Assembly: GCA_038147195.1 (NCBI GenBank)
Contig: JAYQTB010000004.1
Location: forward strand, 868,001 to 932,000
Origin: Eutrophocola salsuginis
GTDB lineage: Bacteria > Pseudomonadota > Gammaproteobacteria > Pseudomonadales > Pseudohongiellaceae
Length of the DNA: 64,000 bases
Direction of reading: 5' to 3'
Position 1 is the stretch's first letter. Every line of letters starts with the position of its first letter. Position numbers and translations under genes: made by a program. Below, one piece after another: positions 26,021-35,011 of the stretch. The notes below the pieces were generated by a model. That model had not been told where the DNA came from. It did no database searches and saw nothing but the letters and a program-made list of their open reading frames with translations.

Positions 26021-26975
26021 AAGCCTCATCATAGGGTGCTTTAGTGCGCAGCGCCTTTCCAGTACAGGGATGCTGGAAGATCAGTTCCGCAGCATGCAGG
26101 CATAGGCGGCGAATACCCATGTCTAAAAAATGTTTGCGTGATGGTTCTGTCGCGTATTTTTCATCACCGAGTATCGGGTGCCCGGCTAGTTGGGCATGAA
26201 CACGTATCTGGTGTGTCCTTCCGGTCACGGGCTGGGCGGCAACGAGGGTCGCACCCCGGAAGCGTTCGCGCACCGTGAACCGGGTCATAGCGGATTTTCC
26301 TTCACGACTCACGGCAACGAAGCGTTCTCCGCCCTGTGGTTGTAGCCTTTTCAAGGCAGCGCTGACTTCCCTGATGTCTTCGGGCCAGTCACCTTCCACC
26401 AGGGCATGGTAGGTTTTGCGGACGCTGCTTTCCTTGAATTGGGAAGACAGGGCCTTGAGGGATCTGCCAGTCTTGGCCAGCAACAAACAACCCGAGGTCC
26501 CCTTGTCCAGCCGGTGCGCTAGTTCCAGATAATCCAGTTCTGGCAACATGGCCCGCATGGCCTCTATGAGGCCGGTTTTTACACCGGTACCGCCGTGAAC
26601 TGGCAGCCCTGATGGCTTGTTGATAATTATGAGCTCGTCATCGCTGTACAGGACAGAGGATTTCAACAGTGCAATCAGAGCTTTGGCCGGTGGCTGCTGC
26701 ACCTCGGGTTCGGCGACACGCACCGGGGGAATGCGGATAATGTCACCTGCGCACAGTTTGTATTCGGGTTTTTCTCGTTTCTTGTTTACCCGCACCTCTC
26801 CCTTGCGGATGATCCGGTAAATGCGTGACTTCGGCACTCCCTTCAAACGTGCCATGAGAAAATTGTCCAGGCGCTGACCGGCATGATGCTCGCCGACTTC
26901 CTGAAAAATCACGCCATTGTCACGTGAGAGACTGTTGGTAGGTTTTTTACTGCTCAAAGGGATTCTCACTAGCAA
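25980..26975 (-). CDS. rluC: 23S rRNA pseudouridine synthase RluC
   Basis: A 331-residue RluA-family enzyme. An S4 RNA-binding domain covers about residues 33-80 (GQRLDNFLMARL, RIYRIIRKGEVRVN). The catalytic aspartate is D157 in HRLDKGTSGC. RluC modifies U955, U2504 and U2580 of 23S rRNA in E. coli. Placement divergent from rne is the conserved gammaproteobacterial arrangement and supports RluC over RluD or RluA. Convergent 41-base overlap with maf. Confidence 0.93.
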   Translation of the reverse strand: MLVRIPLSSKKPTNSLSRDNGVIFQEVGEHHAGQRLDNFLMARLKGVPKSRIYRIIRKGEVRVNKKREKPEYKLCAGDIIRIPPVRVAEPEVQQPPAKALIALLKSSVLYSDDELIIINKPSGLPVHGGTGVKTGLIEAMRAMLPELDYLELAHRLDKGTSGCLLLAKTGRSLKALSSQFKESSVRKTYHALVEGDWPEDIREVSAALKRLQPQGGERFVAVSREGKSAMTRFTVRERFRGATLVAAQPVTGRTHQIRVHAQLAGHPILGDEKYATEPSRKHFLDMGIRRLCLHAAELIFQHPCTGKALRTKAPYDEAFSRALMILGQAVG

Positions 26976-27070
26976 CGAGTCACGAGTATAGCGTCTTTTC
27001 CTGGCGATCTCGCTGCGAACTGGCGGTTCGGGTGAGTTTCAGTGACACTGCAATTAGACTACGTAAACCA

Positions 27071-27099
27071 TTGAAGCCCTTATAATTTACTGATATATT
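27071..27099 (+). promoter_or_regulatory. Candidate distal promoter of rne
   Basis: TTGAAG (27071-27076) and TATATT (27094-27099) are separated by exactly 17 bases. It lies about 95 bases upstream of the rluC start on the opposite strand. If used, transcription would begin near 27106 and give an rne leader of more than 900 bases. A second AT-rich block at 27911-27960 could hold a closer promoter. Confidence 0.5.
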
Positions 27100-27105
27100 C
27101 TAAGT

Positions 27106-28019
27106 TTGATTGCTGCACTGCCCAAGGGCAAGACCCCAGGCCAGACCTCAAGCAAGTGAGATACGCTCAATCAGAAAGCCCGTAAGCCGCCTGCCCGGTG
27201 CCCAAAGCTACCCAGCTCCGGTTTACCATGACAAGCTTTACCAGTTTTAAGTATGTAAAAACAACCAGTTACCATATAAGGAAACAGAACAAGCAACAAA
27301 ACCAAGAATTTAGCCAGGCCTTGAACGCCAACTCCCCAGGGACAAGACGAACAGGTCATGGCCTGCTGACAGCGGAGAACCCGCAAAACAGCATTAAATG
27401 CTCGCAAGGGCCAGATTAATCCCGGGACTGCCGGGTAAAAGAGAGAACAACACGCTTAGACAGATTAAGTACCGCACAGCGGTCGGGAGCACAAGTTAAG
27501 CACGAACAAATATGAGAGATTGATTGTCTGCGGAGTTAAGCCACCAATACTGGCAGCGCGATAAGTAAGCAACAACATTTGCAAGGCAACGAAAGGCAAA
27601 CAGCACATTGACAGTAGCACGCTGCCCCATGTCATCAAGACGGACCCTTTAACAGGCTTCCATCGATACCGACAGGAAACGCAGGAGCAGCAATCCACCG
27701 CGAGAAGATACCGGCGGAGACAGATGCGCGACAAGACAAAGGCCTGAAATATTGATCCCCGGGTGAACAAGCTCCCGGCGGAGTAAAGTTAACAGAGCAT
27801 ACAGTAGCTACGGATCTTCCGCCTGCTGTCCAATAAACCTGGCTTTGCTAGCCCTTTAAATGCTCCATTGCCTTGTTGTAGCCAATGCCGAAGCCTATCG
27901 CACAACGTAACGCATAATAAATATATTTCTTATACTTCAAATGCTTATAACAAAAACTTAATACATTCTGTCAAGCATCTTTTACCCTGCTACTCCCCTG
28001 TACGGAGAAGTAAACGGTA
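27106..28019 (+). promoter_or_regulatory. Long, T-poor 5' leader of rne
   Basis: No convincing coding sequence occurs in the 1,044 bases between rluC and rne. By hand count T makes up about 15 percent of 27121-27780, with A strongly enriched on the rne sense strand. Several short dyads occur (CCCGG-GACTG-CCGGG at 27421-27435, CCCGGG and CCCGGCGG near 27757-27780). RNase E controls its own level through a structured 5' leader in E. coli (about 360 bases); this much longer leader is the likely equivalent. It could also contain a small RNA, for which I see no match to known families. Confidence 0.5.
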
Positions 28020-30794
28020 ATGAAAAGAATGCTTATCAATGCAACTCAAAAAGAAGAGTTGCGAGTAGCACTGGTCGATGGCCAACGTTTATACGACCTG
28101 GACATCGAAAACCGCGCCAGAGTCCAGAAAAAGGCCAATATCTATAAGGGCCGGATCACCCGAATCGAACCCAGCCTCGAGGCGGCTTTCGTCAATTTTG
28201 GCGCAGACCGCCATGGCTTCCTGCCTCTGAAAGAAATTTCCAAGGAGTATTTTTCTAAGCAACCTAATGAAATTAGCGGTCGGGTCAACATCAAGGACGT
28301 TGTTCAGGAAGGTATCGAAGTAATCGTCCAGGTGGACAAGGAAGAACGTGGTAATAAAGGTGCCGCCCTGACCACCATGATCTCCCTGGCCGGTCGGTAC
28401 CTGGTCCTGATGCCGAATAATCCGCGTGCCGGCGGTATTTCTCGCCGAATCGAAGGCGACGATCGCGCCGAGCTGCGCGACGCCCTGGATAGCATCACCA
28501 TTCCGGACGGCATGGGCGTCATCGTCCGTACTGCCGGTGTGGGCAAGGCACCCGAAGAACTGCAGTGGGATCTAGATTATCTTCTGCAACTCTGGTCATC
28601 CATCAAGACCGCCTCGAAGGAACGTGAAGCTCCCTTCCTGATCTTCCAGGAAAGTAATGTCATCCTGCGCGCCATACGCGATTATCTGCGCAACGATATA
28701 GGTGAAGTCATCCTGGATACACCGCAAGCCTGCGAGGAGGCCAAGAGCTTCATTCGCCAGGTCATGCCCCAGTTCGAGGATCGGGTCGTATTATACGAAG
28801 GCAAGGTGCCGCTGTTTACCAATTTCCAGATTGAGACCCAGATCGAGACTGCTTTCAAGCGTGAAGTAAAGCTACCTTCCGGCGGTTCCATTGTCATAGA
28901 CCCGACCGAGGCCCTTATCTCCATTGATATCAACTCCTCGCGAGCCACCCGTGGCGCCGATATCGAGGAAACCGCCCTGCTGACCAATCTCGAGGCGGCC
29001 GATGAAATAGCCCGCCAGATGCGCTTACGTGACCTGGGCGGCCTGGCGGTCATCGACTTTATCGACATGATGTCGCAGAAAAATCAGCGTGAAGTGGAAA
29101 ACCGCATGCGTGATGCCCTTGCCATGGACCGGGCTCGTGTGCAGATTGGTCGCATTTCACGATTCGGCCTACTAGAAATGTCCAGGCAGCGTCTGCGCCC
29201 GTCACTAGGTGAAACCAGTGCCATCGTCTGCCCACGCTGTAACGGCCAGGGCACTATCCGCGACATCGAGTCCCTTGCCCTCTCCATCCTCAGGCTGCTT
29301 GAAGAAGAGGCTAACAAGAAAAACTCCCGTGAAGTCCGTGCCATCGTGCCAATCAGTGTTTCCTCTTACTTGCTTAACGAGAAGCGCGACGTCATCGGCG
29401 CGATCGAACTTCAGAGCAAGACCAAGGTCTTGGTGATTCCCAACCCAAACATGGATACCCCGCACTACGAGGTCCAGAACATCGCTGATGATACCGGAGA
29501 ACGCAGCTATGACATTCATCCGGATGATGAAGAGGAAATAAGCGAATTCATGCCGAAAAAGCCGGAAGTGGCCATGCAGGCCGCTGTCCGGGCACCGCAT
29601 ATTACACCGACGAAGCCACAAGCTGCTCCGGCTACAGAACCAAAAAGCCGCGGCGGCCTGCTGTCCAGTATCAGCGCTGCTATCGGCAGCCTGTTCAGTT
29701 CAGCCCCTAGTGACAGCAGTAAAGATAATGTGGCAGCCGAGGCAAAGAGCAACGACAAATCCGCCAGGAAAGGAGAGCGTTCCCGCAAGCGCACCGCTCG
29801 AGGTGAACGCAGTGAAGGTGGCCGGAAAAAGTCTGCCCGCAATAAGTCAGACGGTGGTCGCGATGGCGCCAGTAAAGAGAGAAGCCAGACGCGTGATTCC
29901 ACCAGCAGGGGGGGCGTCAAAGAGTCGAACAGCGAACAGGTTAAACGAGAAACCCGCGGATCCAGAGAAGGTAGTGAAGAACGAGAAGAACACGAAAGTC
30001 GTAAAGGCGGTCGTAAGCGTTCACGCGGTAAGGGTAGTCAGTCTGCTGCAGGCAACCAGCAAAAGGCTGATCAGCAAAACACGGCAAAATCTCCAAATAA
30101 TGACGTAGCCAGCAGTCAGGTAAATGCCGAAAACCAGGACAAGCCTCGTAAACGACCGGCAGACCAGCGCCAGCGCCAGCCCAGGCAGCGTCGCCGTGGA
30201 AACCAGGAAGACATGTCACAGCAGGAAGTTGCCCAGTTCATTGTCTCTAACAATGTAGGAACCATGAATAGTGATGCCATTATTGTCGATTCGCAGTCGA
30301 CATCAGAGCAGCAGCCGGTAATGAATGTTAGCGAGCCAGTACTGCAAGGTGAGACTTTTCAGCAACCTCCACAGGAATCAATAAAACTGGAACCTGAAAT
30401 TACGCAGGGTGTACAGATCGCGCATGCTAGTGAGCCTTCAATACTGGTTGAGCAGGCTAATCTGCCTACTGAGAAACCAGCGCTTTCGCCCATGCCGGTT
30501 TTAGAGCAGGCTCAACCGCCAAAGCGTGAACGTCAGCGTGCTCCAAACGACCCGCGCAATCGTATGCAAGCTGAAACGGACTCTCCGGCAAGTGAGGGCA
30601 GCCAGGGAAAAAATGAGCCGGCTAGTCCGGTACCAGACATGTACGTTCCGCCCGTCTCTGAGCAATCGTCACCGTCACAGGCTCCAGATACACATGAAAC
30701 TAATAGTGACCTGGGTAATGGATCCTTAGATCCTGCAATCCCGGCACCCAGAGAGGGAACTGCGGAACTCGACAAGGTCGGGTCAGAGGATTAA
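28020..30794 (+). CDS. rne: Ribonuclease E
   Basis: A 924-residue endoribonuclease E. The N-terminal catalytic half is nearly position-for-position with E. coli: S1 domain from about residue 38, catalytic D303 in SIDIN and D346 in AVIDF, and Zn-link C404/C407 in CPRCNGQG. The C-terminal half from about residue 510 is low-complexity and rich in Arg, Lys, Ser, Glu and Gln. It contains an RNA-binding Arg-rich block around RKRPADQRQRQPRQRRRG and serves as degradosome scaffold; partner motifs are not recognisable. It acts in mRNA decay and rRNA/tRNA maturation. The ATG follows a CGGAGAAG ribosome site. Its stop overlaps the yceI stop by 4 bases. Confidence 0.97.
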   Translation: MKRMLINATQKEELRVALVDGQRLYDLDIENRARVQKKANIYKGRITRIEPSLEAAFVNFGADRHGFLPLKEISKEYFSKQPNEISGRVNIKDVVQEGIEVIVQVDKEERGNKGAALTTMISLAGRYLVLMPNNPRAGGISRRIEGDDRAELRDALDSITIPDGMGVIVRTAGVGKAPEELQWDLDYLLQLWSSIKTASKEREAPFLIFQESNVILRAIRDYLRNDIGEVILDTPQACEEAKSFIRQVMPQFEDRVVLYEGKVPLFTNFQIETQIETAFKREVKLPSGGSIVIDPTEALISIDINSSRATRGADIEETALLTNLEAADEIARQMRLRDLGGLAVIDFIDMMSQKNQREVENRMRDALAMDRARVQIGRISRFGLLEMSRQRLRPSLGETSAIVCPRCNGQGTIRDIESLALSILRLLEEEANKKNSREVRAIVPISVSSYLLNEKRDVIGAIELQSKTKVLVIPNPNMDTPHYEVQNIADDTGERSYDIHPDDEEEISEFMPKKPEVAMQAAVRAPHITPTKPQAAPATEPKSRGGLLSSISAAIGSLFSSAPSDSSKDNVAAEAKSNDKSARKGERSRKRTARGERSEGGRKKSARNKSDGGRDGASKERSQTRDSTSRGGVKESNSEQVKRETRGSREGSEEREEHESRKGGRKRSRGKGSQSAAGNQQKADQQNTAKSPNNDVASSQVNAENQDKPRKRPADQRQRQPRQRRRGNQEDMSQQEVAQFIVSNNVGTMNSDAIIVDSQSTSEQQPVMNVSEPVLQGETFQQPPQESIKLEPEITQGVQIAHASEPSILVEQANLPTEKPALSPMPVLEQAQPPKRERQRAPNDPRNRMQAETDSPASEGSQGKNEPASPVPDMYVPPVSEQSSPSQAPDTHETNSDLGNGSLDPAIPAPREGTAELDKVGSED

Positions 30795-31384
30795 TCGGCG
30801 TCGAACTGTAGTGTAAAGTCGACGACCACGTTGTTGTTGATACTCGGCAGTCCAGCGATTTCCCGTAACTGCTCCACTCCGTCGGCAAATCCAAAACTGG
30901 TGGCATTCAGAATAAGGGGACGGGCCAGGTCAACCTGGAGCCCGCCTCCTTTCAATCCGGTAACAACCACGTCCAGTGAGAGGGTCTGCACCATGCCGTG
31001 CAGGTCCAATATTGCCTCATAAGTTGTCCTGATGCTGTCACCTGCAGACAGGTTGTTCAACTCCATCGCATCCGCTGACAGTGACACCGTGGCTAGAGGA
31101 TAAGTCGCTACCTGGAAAACGATCTCCCGCATCCGCTGATTGCGGATATCTATTGCCGTATCGACACTGCCCAGCAAGATGGAAACACTGGCACTGCCAT
31201 CATCGGCGATATTGCCTGAAAGCTCCTCGAAGGAATTCAGTTCCGAAACCGCGGCAGCCTTACTGGTCACGTAGTAAAGACTTGAGGCGGCGCCATCCAG
31301 GGTCCAGCCAGCTTGAACATGTTGGCTATAGATCAAGGGCAGGACAATCAGGGAGGCAATGACGGAAAGGTTGGGCTTGGGCAT
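30791..31384 (-). CDS. YceI-family periplasmic lipid-binding protein
   Basis: A 197-residue secreted protein. Residues 1-25 (MPKPNLSVIASLIVLPLIYS to QAG) form a signal peptide with an Ala-X-Ala-like cleavage region. The rest is a YceI-type lipocalin-like beta barrel: WTLDGAASSLYYVTSK at the start, and NLSAGDSIRTTYEAILDLHG and GDxVxxFT-like end VVVDFTLQFDAD. YceI proteins bind isoprenoids or other lipids in a cavity; the ligand here is unknown. A perfect -10 (TATAAT, minus strand 31446-31441) lies upstream. It converges on rne. Confidence 0.85.
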   Translation of the reverse strand: MPKPNLSVIASLIVLPLIYSQHVQAGWTLDGAASSLYYVTSKAAAVSELNSFEELSGNIADDGSASVSILLGSVDTAIDIRNQRMREIVFQVATYPLATVSLSADAMELNNLSAGDSIRTTYEAILDLHGMVQTLSLDVVVTGLKGGGLQVDLARPLILNATSFGFADGVEQLREIAGLPSINNNVVVDFTLQFDAD

Positions 31385-31491
31385 GGTGTACTCCTGTAAT
31401 CAATGGGAGCCGGGTGAAACGTACCGGTACGAGTGACCCGATTATAGGGTCATTACAGGGCAAACCTGAAGCCGGGGGTACCGGATAGTGA

Positions 31492-32418
31492 TCAAAGCAG
31501 GGATTCGAGTTCCGGCAGCACCTGGAACAGGTCCGCCACCAGTCCGTAATCCGCCACCTGGAAAATGGGGGCGTCGGCATCATTATTGATAGCGACGATG
31601 ACCTTGCTGTCTTTCATGCCTGCAAGGTGTTGGATGGCGCCGGAAATACCCACGGCAATATAGAGATCCGGGGCGACAATCTTGCCGGTCTGGCCGACCT
31701 GCAGGTCGTTGCCGACAAATCCGGCATCCACGGCAGCACGTGATGCACCGATCGCGGCGCCGAGTTTGTCAGCGATTTTTTCCAGGAGCTGGAAGTTCTC
31801 AGCGCTGCCAAGACCACGACCACCCGAAATCACGATATTCGCCGAAGCCAGTTCCGGGCGATTGCTCGTGCTGAGATTTTCACTGACAAACACACTCTTG
31901 TCCTGGGCTATTACTGTGTCCAGTATTGCCTGTTCGGCGGTGTTGCCGGTCGCTGCCGGGTCAAAGGCTGAGGTACGAACGGTCAACACTTTTACCGGGT
32001 CAGACGATTTCACCGTGGCCAGGGCATTGCCTGCATAGATCGGGCGGATGAAGGTGTCTGCCGACTCGATGCCCACGATATCGGATAACTGACCGACATC
32101 GAGCAGTGCAGCCACGCGCGGCATCAGGTTCTTGCCTGTGGTGCCGGCGGCGGCGAGGATCGCCGCGTAATTGGCGGCAATACCGCTCACCAGCGGGGCG
32201 ACCGCTTCGGGCAGTTGGTGTGCATAGGCCACGTTGTCAGCGACAAGCACCCTGCTCACCCCCAGGTATTGGCTGGCTGAAGCGGCCGCTGCACCACAGT
32301 CACTGCCGGCAACCAGTACATGGATGTCACTGTCGAGTTGCGCGGCGGCAGCGATCACGCTACCGGTGACCGGATTGAGTGTTACATTATTGTGTTCGGC
32401 GATGACCAGTACGCTCAT
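31492..32418 (-). CDS. etfA: Electron transfer flavoprotein alpha subunit
   Basis: A 308-residue EtfA/FixB protein. The C-terminal FAD domain carries VISGGRGLGSAENFQLLE, VGQTGKIVAPDLYIAVGISG and INNDADAPIFQVADYG, the diagnostic ETF-alpha signature. It pairs with EtfB (26 bases upstream in the same transcript) and passes electrons from acyl-CoA and other dehydrogenases to ETF-ubiquinone oxidoreductase, whose gene is divergent from this pair. Confidence 0.96.
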   Translation of the reverse strand: MSVLVIAEHNNVTLNPVTGSVIAAAAQLDSDIHVLVAGSDCGAAAASASQYLGVSRVLVADNVAYAHQLPEAVAPLVSGIAANYAAILAAAGTTGKNLMPRVAALLDVGQLSDIVGIESADTFIRPIYAGNALATVKSSDPVKVLTVRTSAFDPAATGNTAEQAILDTVIAQDKSVFVSENLSTSNRPELASANIVISGGRGLGSAENFQLLEKIADKLGAAIGASRAAVDAGFVGNDLQVGQTGKIVAPDLYIAVGISGAIQHLAGMKDSKVIVAINNDADAPIFQVADYGLVADLFQVLPELESLL

Positions 32419-32444
32419 GTCTTATCCTGTCTTCTCGTGCAGCC

Positions 32445-33197
32445 TCAGGAAATGACCCTGGCTTCATTACGGAGTTTGTCCACCAGTTCACTGGTGCTGC
32501 CGACGATAATGCCGGCCTTGCGTCCGGGGGGTTCATGCACAGCCAGGACGGAAAGGCTATTGTTCACGGTCACGCCGAGGTCGACGGGTGTTACCTTGTC
32601 CAGTGGCTTCTTTTTCGCCTTCATGATATCCGGCAGCTTGGCGTAGCGTGGCTCGTTCAGACGCAGGTCGGTGGTGACCACGGCAGGCAGTGACAGGCTG
32701 ACGACCTGCTCTCCTCCGTCGACTTCACGACTGACCAGTGCCTTGCCGTTTTCGATGGACAGCCTGAAGGCGAACGTGCCCTGCGGCATGTCACACAGTG
32801 CCGCCAACATCTGCCCCACCTGGTTGTTGTCGCCATCGATGCTTTGCTTGCCAAGAATCACCAGGTCAGGCGATTCCCGTTCGACGACGGCTTTCAGCAG
32901 TTTTGCAACAGTGAGTGACTCGACGGCCCCCGCCTGCTCCACCCAGATGCTGCGATCGGCGCCCAATGCCATGGCGGTACGCAGTTGTTCCTGGCTTTTC
33001 TCGTCCCCGACGGTGACGGCCACGATCTCGGTTGCCACGCCCTGCTCTTTCAGGCGTACGGCTTCCTCCACCGCGATTTCACAAAAGGGATTCATCGCCA
33101 TTTTGACGTTGCTGAGATCGACCGAGGACTGATCGGCTGCGACGCGTACCTTGACATTGGCGTCGACGACACGCTTTACGGGAACGAGGATTTTCAT
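32445..33197 (-). CDS. etfB: Electron transfer flavoprotein beta subunit
   Basis: 250 residues from the ATG at 33197 (MKILVPVKRVVDANVKVRV), the usual size of EtfB. The reading frame stays open far upstream, but that part overlaps the ETF-QO gene and has no family similarity. VTVGDEKSQEQLRTAMALGADRS-type AMP-binding segments, ILGKQSIDGDNNQVGQMLA and AKKKPLDKV near the C-terminus are ETF-beta marks. It forms a heterodimer with EtfA. Confidence 0.96.
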   Translation of the reverse strand: MKILVPVKRVVDANVKVRVAADQSSVDLSNVKMAMNPFCEIAVEEAVRLKEQGVATEIVAVTVGDEKSQEQLRTAMALGADRSIWVEQAGAVESLTVAKLLKAVVERESPDLVILGKQSIDGDNNQVGQMLAALCDMPQGTFAFRLSIENGKALVSREVDGGEQVVSLSLPAVVTTDLRLNEPRYAKLPDIMKAKKKPLDKVTPVDLGVTVNNSLSVLAVHEPPGRKAGIIVGSTSELVDKLRNEARVIS

Positions 33198-33247
33198 GGA
33201 TTTGTACAGATCTGTTGCGGCAGGTGGGCCCGGTAATACTGAGATTC

Positions 33248-33278
33248 TTGTGTAATTGGCAAAGGGGCCAATTATAAT
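33248..33278 (+). promoter_or_regulatory. etf divergent promoter with inverted repeat
   Basis: In the 121-bp spacer between etfB and the ETF-QO gene, AATTGGC (33254-33260) and GCCAATT (33267-33273) form an inverted repeat with a 6-base centre. It overlaps a candidate promoter of TTGTGT (33248-33253), 19 bases, TATAAT (33273-33278). ATTATAAT is symmetrical, so it could serve as -10 in either direction. The arrangement suggests an operator acting on both transcripts. Confidence 0.45.
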
Positions 33279-33318
33279 GGGGCAAAGAATAAAAGTCTCT
33301 TGAACGGAAGAAATCATC

Positions 33319-34977
33319 TTGTCACACCGCGAAGTCATGCCCTTCGATGTGGTCATCGTGGGCGGCGGCCCTGCCGGCCTCGCCACGGCCTGCAAACTGG
33401 CCCAGCTCTGCCTGGAGCATGAGGTCTCTCTCGACATCTGCCTTATTGAAAAAGGCTCTGAAATCGGCGCCCATATCCTTTCCGGCGCCGTGCTCGACGC
33501 TCGCGCACTCGATGAACTCTTTCCCGACTGGCAAGCCATGGGCGCCCCGGTCACGGTGCCTGTCATGGATGAGGAAGTGCACTTCCTGTTCAACGCCTCG
33601 GGATCCATGAAGCTGCCCGATTTTTTCATCCCCGGGGACCTGCACAACAAGGGCAATCATGTCATCAGCCTCGGCAACCTGTGCCGCTGGCTTGGTGAGC
33701 AGGCGGAAAGCCTGGGTGTGCAGGTATTCGCCGGTTTTGCCGCCGCCGAAATTCTTTACGACGAACAGGGTGCCGTTGCCGGTGTCGCCACCGGTGACAT
33801 GGGTCGTGACAAAGCGGGTAATGAAAAGTCCGGTTTCGAGGCTGGCTATGAATTGCAGGCGAAGTACACGGTATTCGCTGAAGGCTGCCGCGGCCACCTG
33901 GGCAAGCAGCTGATCGAAAAATTCGGCCTCGACAGGAACCGGCAGCCACAGCATTACGGGCTGGGCATCAAGGAATTGTGGGAGATTGCCCCTGAGGCAC
34001 ATGAACCCGGCAAGATCATTCACGGACTCGGTTGGCCGCTAGGTATGGGTAAAACGACCGGTGGCAGTTTCCTGTACCACCTCGACAACAACCAGGTTGC
34101 TGTTGGCCTGATCACGGACCTCAATTACAGCAACCCCTGGCTTAGCCCGTTCGAGGAATTCCAGCGCATGAAACATCACCCGTTGTACAGTCGCGTGCTC
34201 GCGGGCGGCAAACGCATTTCCTACGGGGCCCGTGCGCTCACCAAGGGTGGCCTGCAATCCCTGCCGGCCCTCGCCTTTCCCGGCGGTGTCCTGGCCGGCG
34301 ATGATGCGGGTTTTCTCAATTTCCTGAAACTGAAGGGTACCCATACGGCGATGAAATCCGGCATGCTCGCCGCAGAAAGCATATTCGGCGCGCTGCAGGG
34401 TGACCGCAATCCCGAGGACGGAGTGCTGGTCACCTATCCGGGCAACGTGCGCCGCTCCTGGCTATATGCAGAACTGGATCGGGCGCGTAACGTGGCACCG
34501 GCCATGCATCGTTTCGGTACCCTGTTTGGCTCGGCATTCAGCTTCATCGACCAGGTGCTGTTCCGCGGTCGCCTGCCGTTCACCCTGAAGGACAGCACGC
34601 CCGACCACGCCTCGCTGAGTCCCGCCGAGGACAGTCCGCGTATTCGCTATCCGAAACCCGACAACACCCTCAGTTTCGACCGGCTCAGCTCGGTTTACCT
34701 GTCCAACACCAACCACGAGGAAGACCAGCCCTGCCACCTGCTACTGGCGGATCCCGACACCCCCCTGACCTTCAATCTCGCGGAATTCGACGAACCCGCC
34801 CAGCGCTATTGCCCCGCCGGGGTGTACGAAATCGTACGCAGCGACGGCGACACCCGTTTCCAGATCAACGCCCAGAACTGTGTTCACTGCAAAACCTGCG
34901 ACATCAAGGATCCCACCCAGAACATCACCTGGGTTGCCCCTGAAGGCAGCGGCGGACCCAATTACCCCAATATGTAA
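33319..34977 (+). CDS. Electron transfer flavoprotein-ubiquinone oxidoreductase
   Basis: A 552-residue ETF-QO. The N-terminal FAD motif is VVIVGGGPAGLATACKL; LSGAVLDARALDELFPDW follows as in all ETF-QOs. The C-terminal 4Fe-4S cluster is held by cysteines in RYCPAGVYE and NCVHCKTCDI, before the conserved WVAPEGSGGPNYPNM end. It oxidises reduced ETF and reduces membrane ubiquinone. The start is a TTG at 33319 with GGAAG 8 bases before; an internal ATG at 33337 would still leave the FAD motif. Divergent from etfBA, completing the electron chain. Confidence 0.96.
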   Translation: MSHREVMPFDVVIVGGGPAGLATACKLAQLCLEHEVSLDICLIEKGSEIGAHILSGAVLDARALDELFPDWQAMGAPVTVPVMDEEVHFLFNASGSMKLPDFFIPGDLHNKGNHVISLGNLCRWLGEQAESLGVQVFAGFAAAEILYDEQGAVAGVATGDMGRDKAGNEKSGFEAGYELQAKYTVFAEGCRGHLGKQLIEKFGLDRNRQPQHYGLGIKELWEIAPEAHEPGKIIHGLGWPLGMGKTTGGSFLYHLDNNQVAVGLITDLNYSNPWLSPFEEFQRMKHHPLYSRVLAGGKRISYGARALTKGGLQSLPALAFPGGVLAGDDAGFLNFLKLKGTHTAMKSGMLAAESIFGALQGDRNPEDGVLVTYPGNVRRSWLYAELDRARNVAPAMHRFGTLFGSAFSFIDQVLFRGRLPFTLKDSTPDHASLSPAEDSPRIRYPKPDNTLSFDRLSSVYLSNTNHEEDQPCHLLLADPDTPLTFNLAEFDEPAQRYCPAGVYEIVRSDGDTRFQINAQNCVHCKTCDIKDPTQNITWVAPEGSGGPNYPNM

Positions 34978-35011
34978 CCCGTGACAGGCTAAACCACACA
35001 AATCCCGGCAC

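Noticed and set aside
27171..27770. Small genes on the minus strand in the rne leader (around 27171-27407 and 27465-27770)
   Set aside because: They have odd composition caused by the T-poor plus strand, no ribosome site and no recognisable motif.
33198..33656. Extended N-terminus of EtfB
   Set aside because: The open frame overlaps the ETF-QO gene on the other strand and resembles nothing; the standard EtfB start is at 33197.
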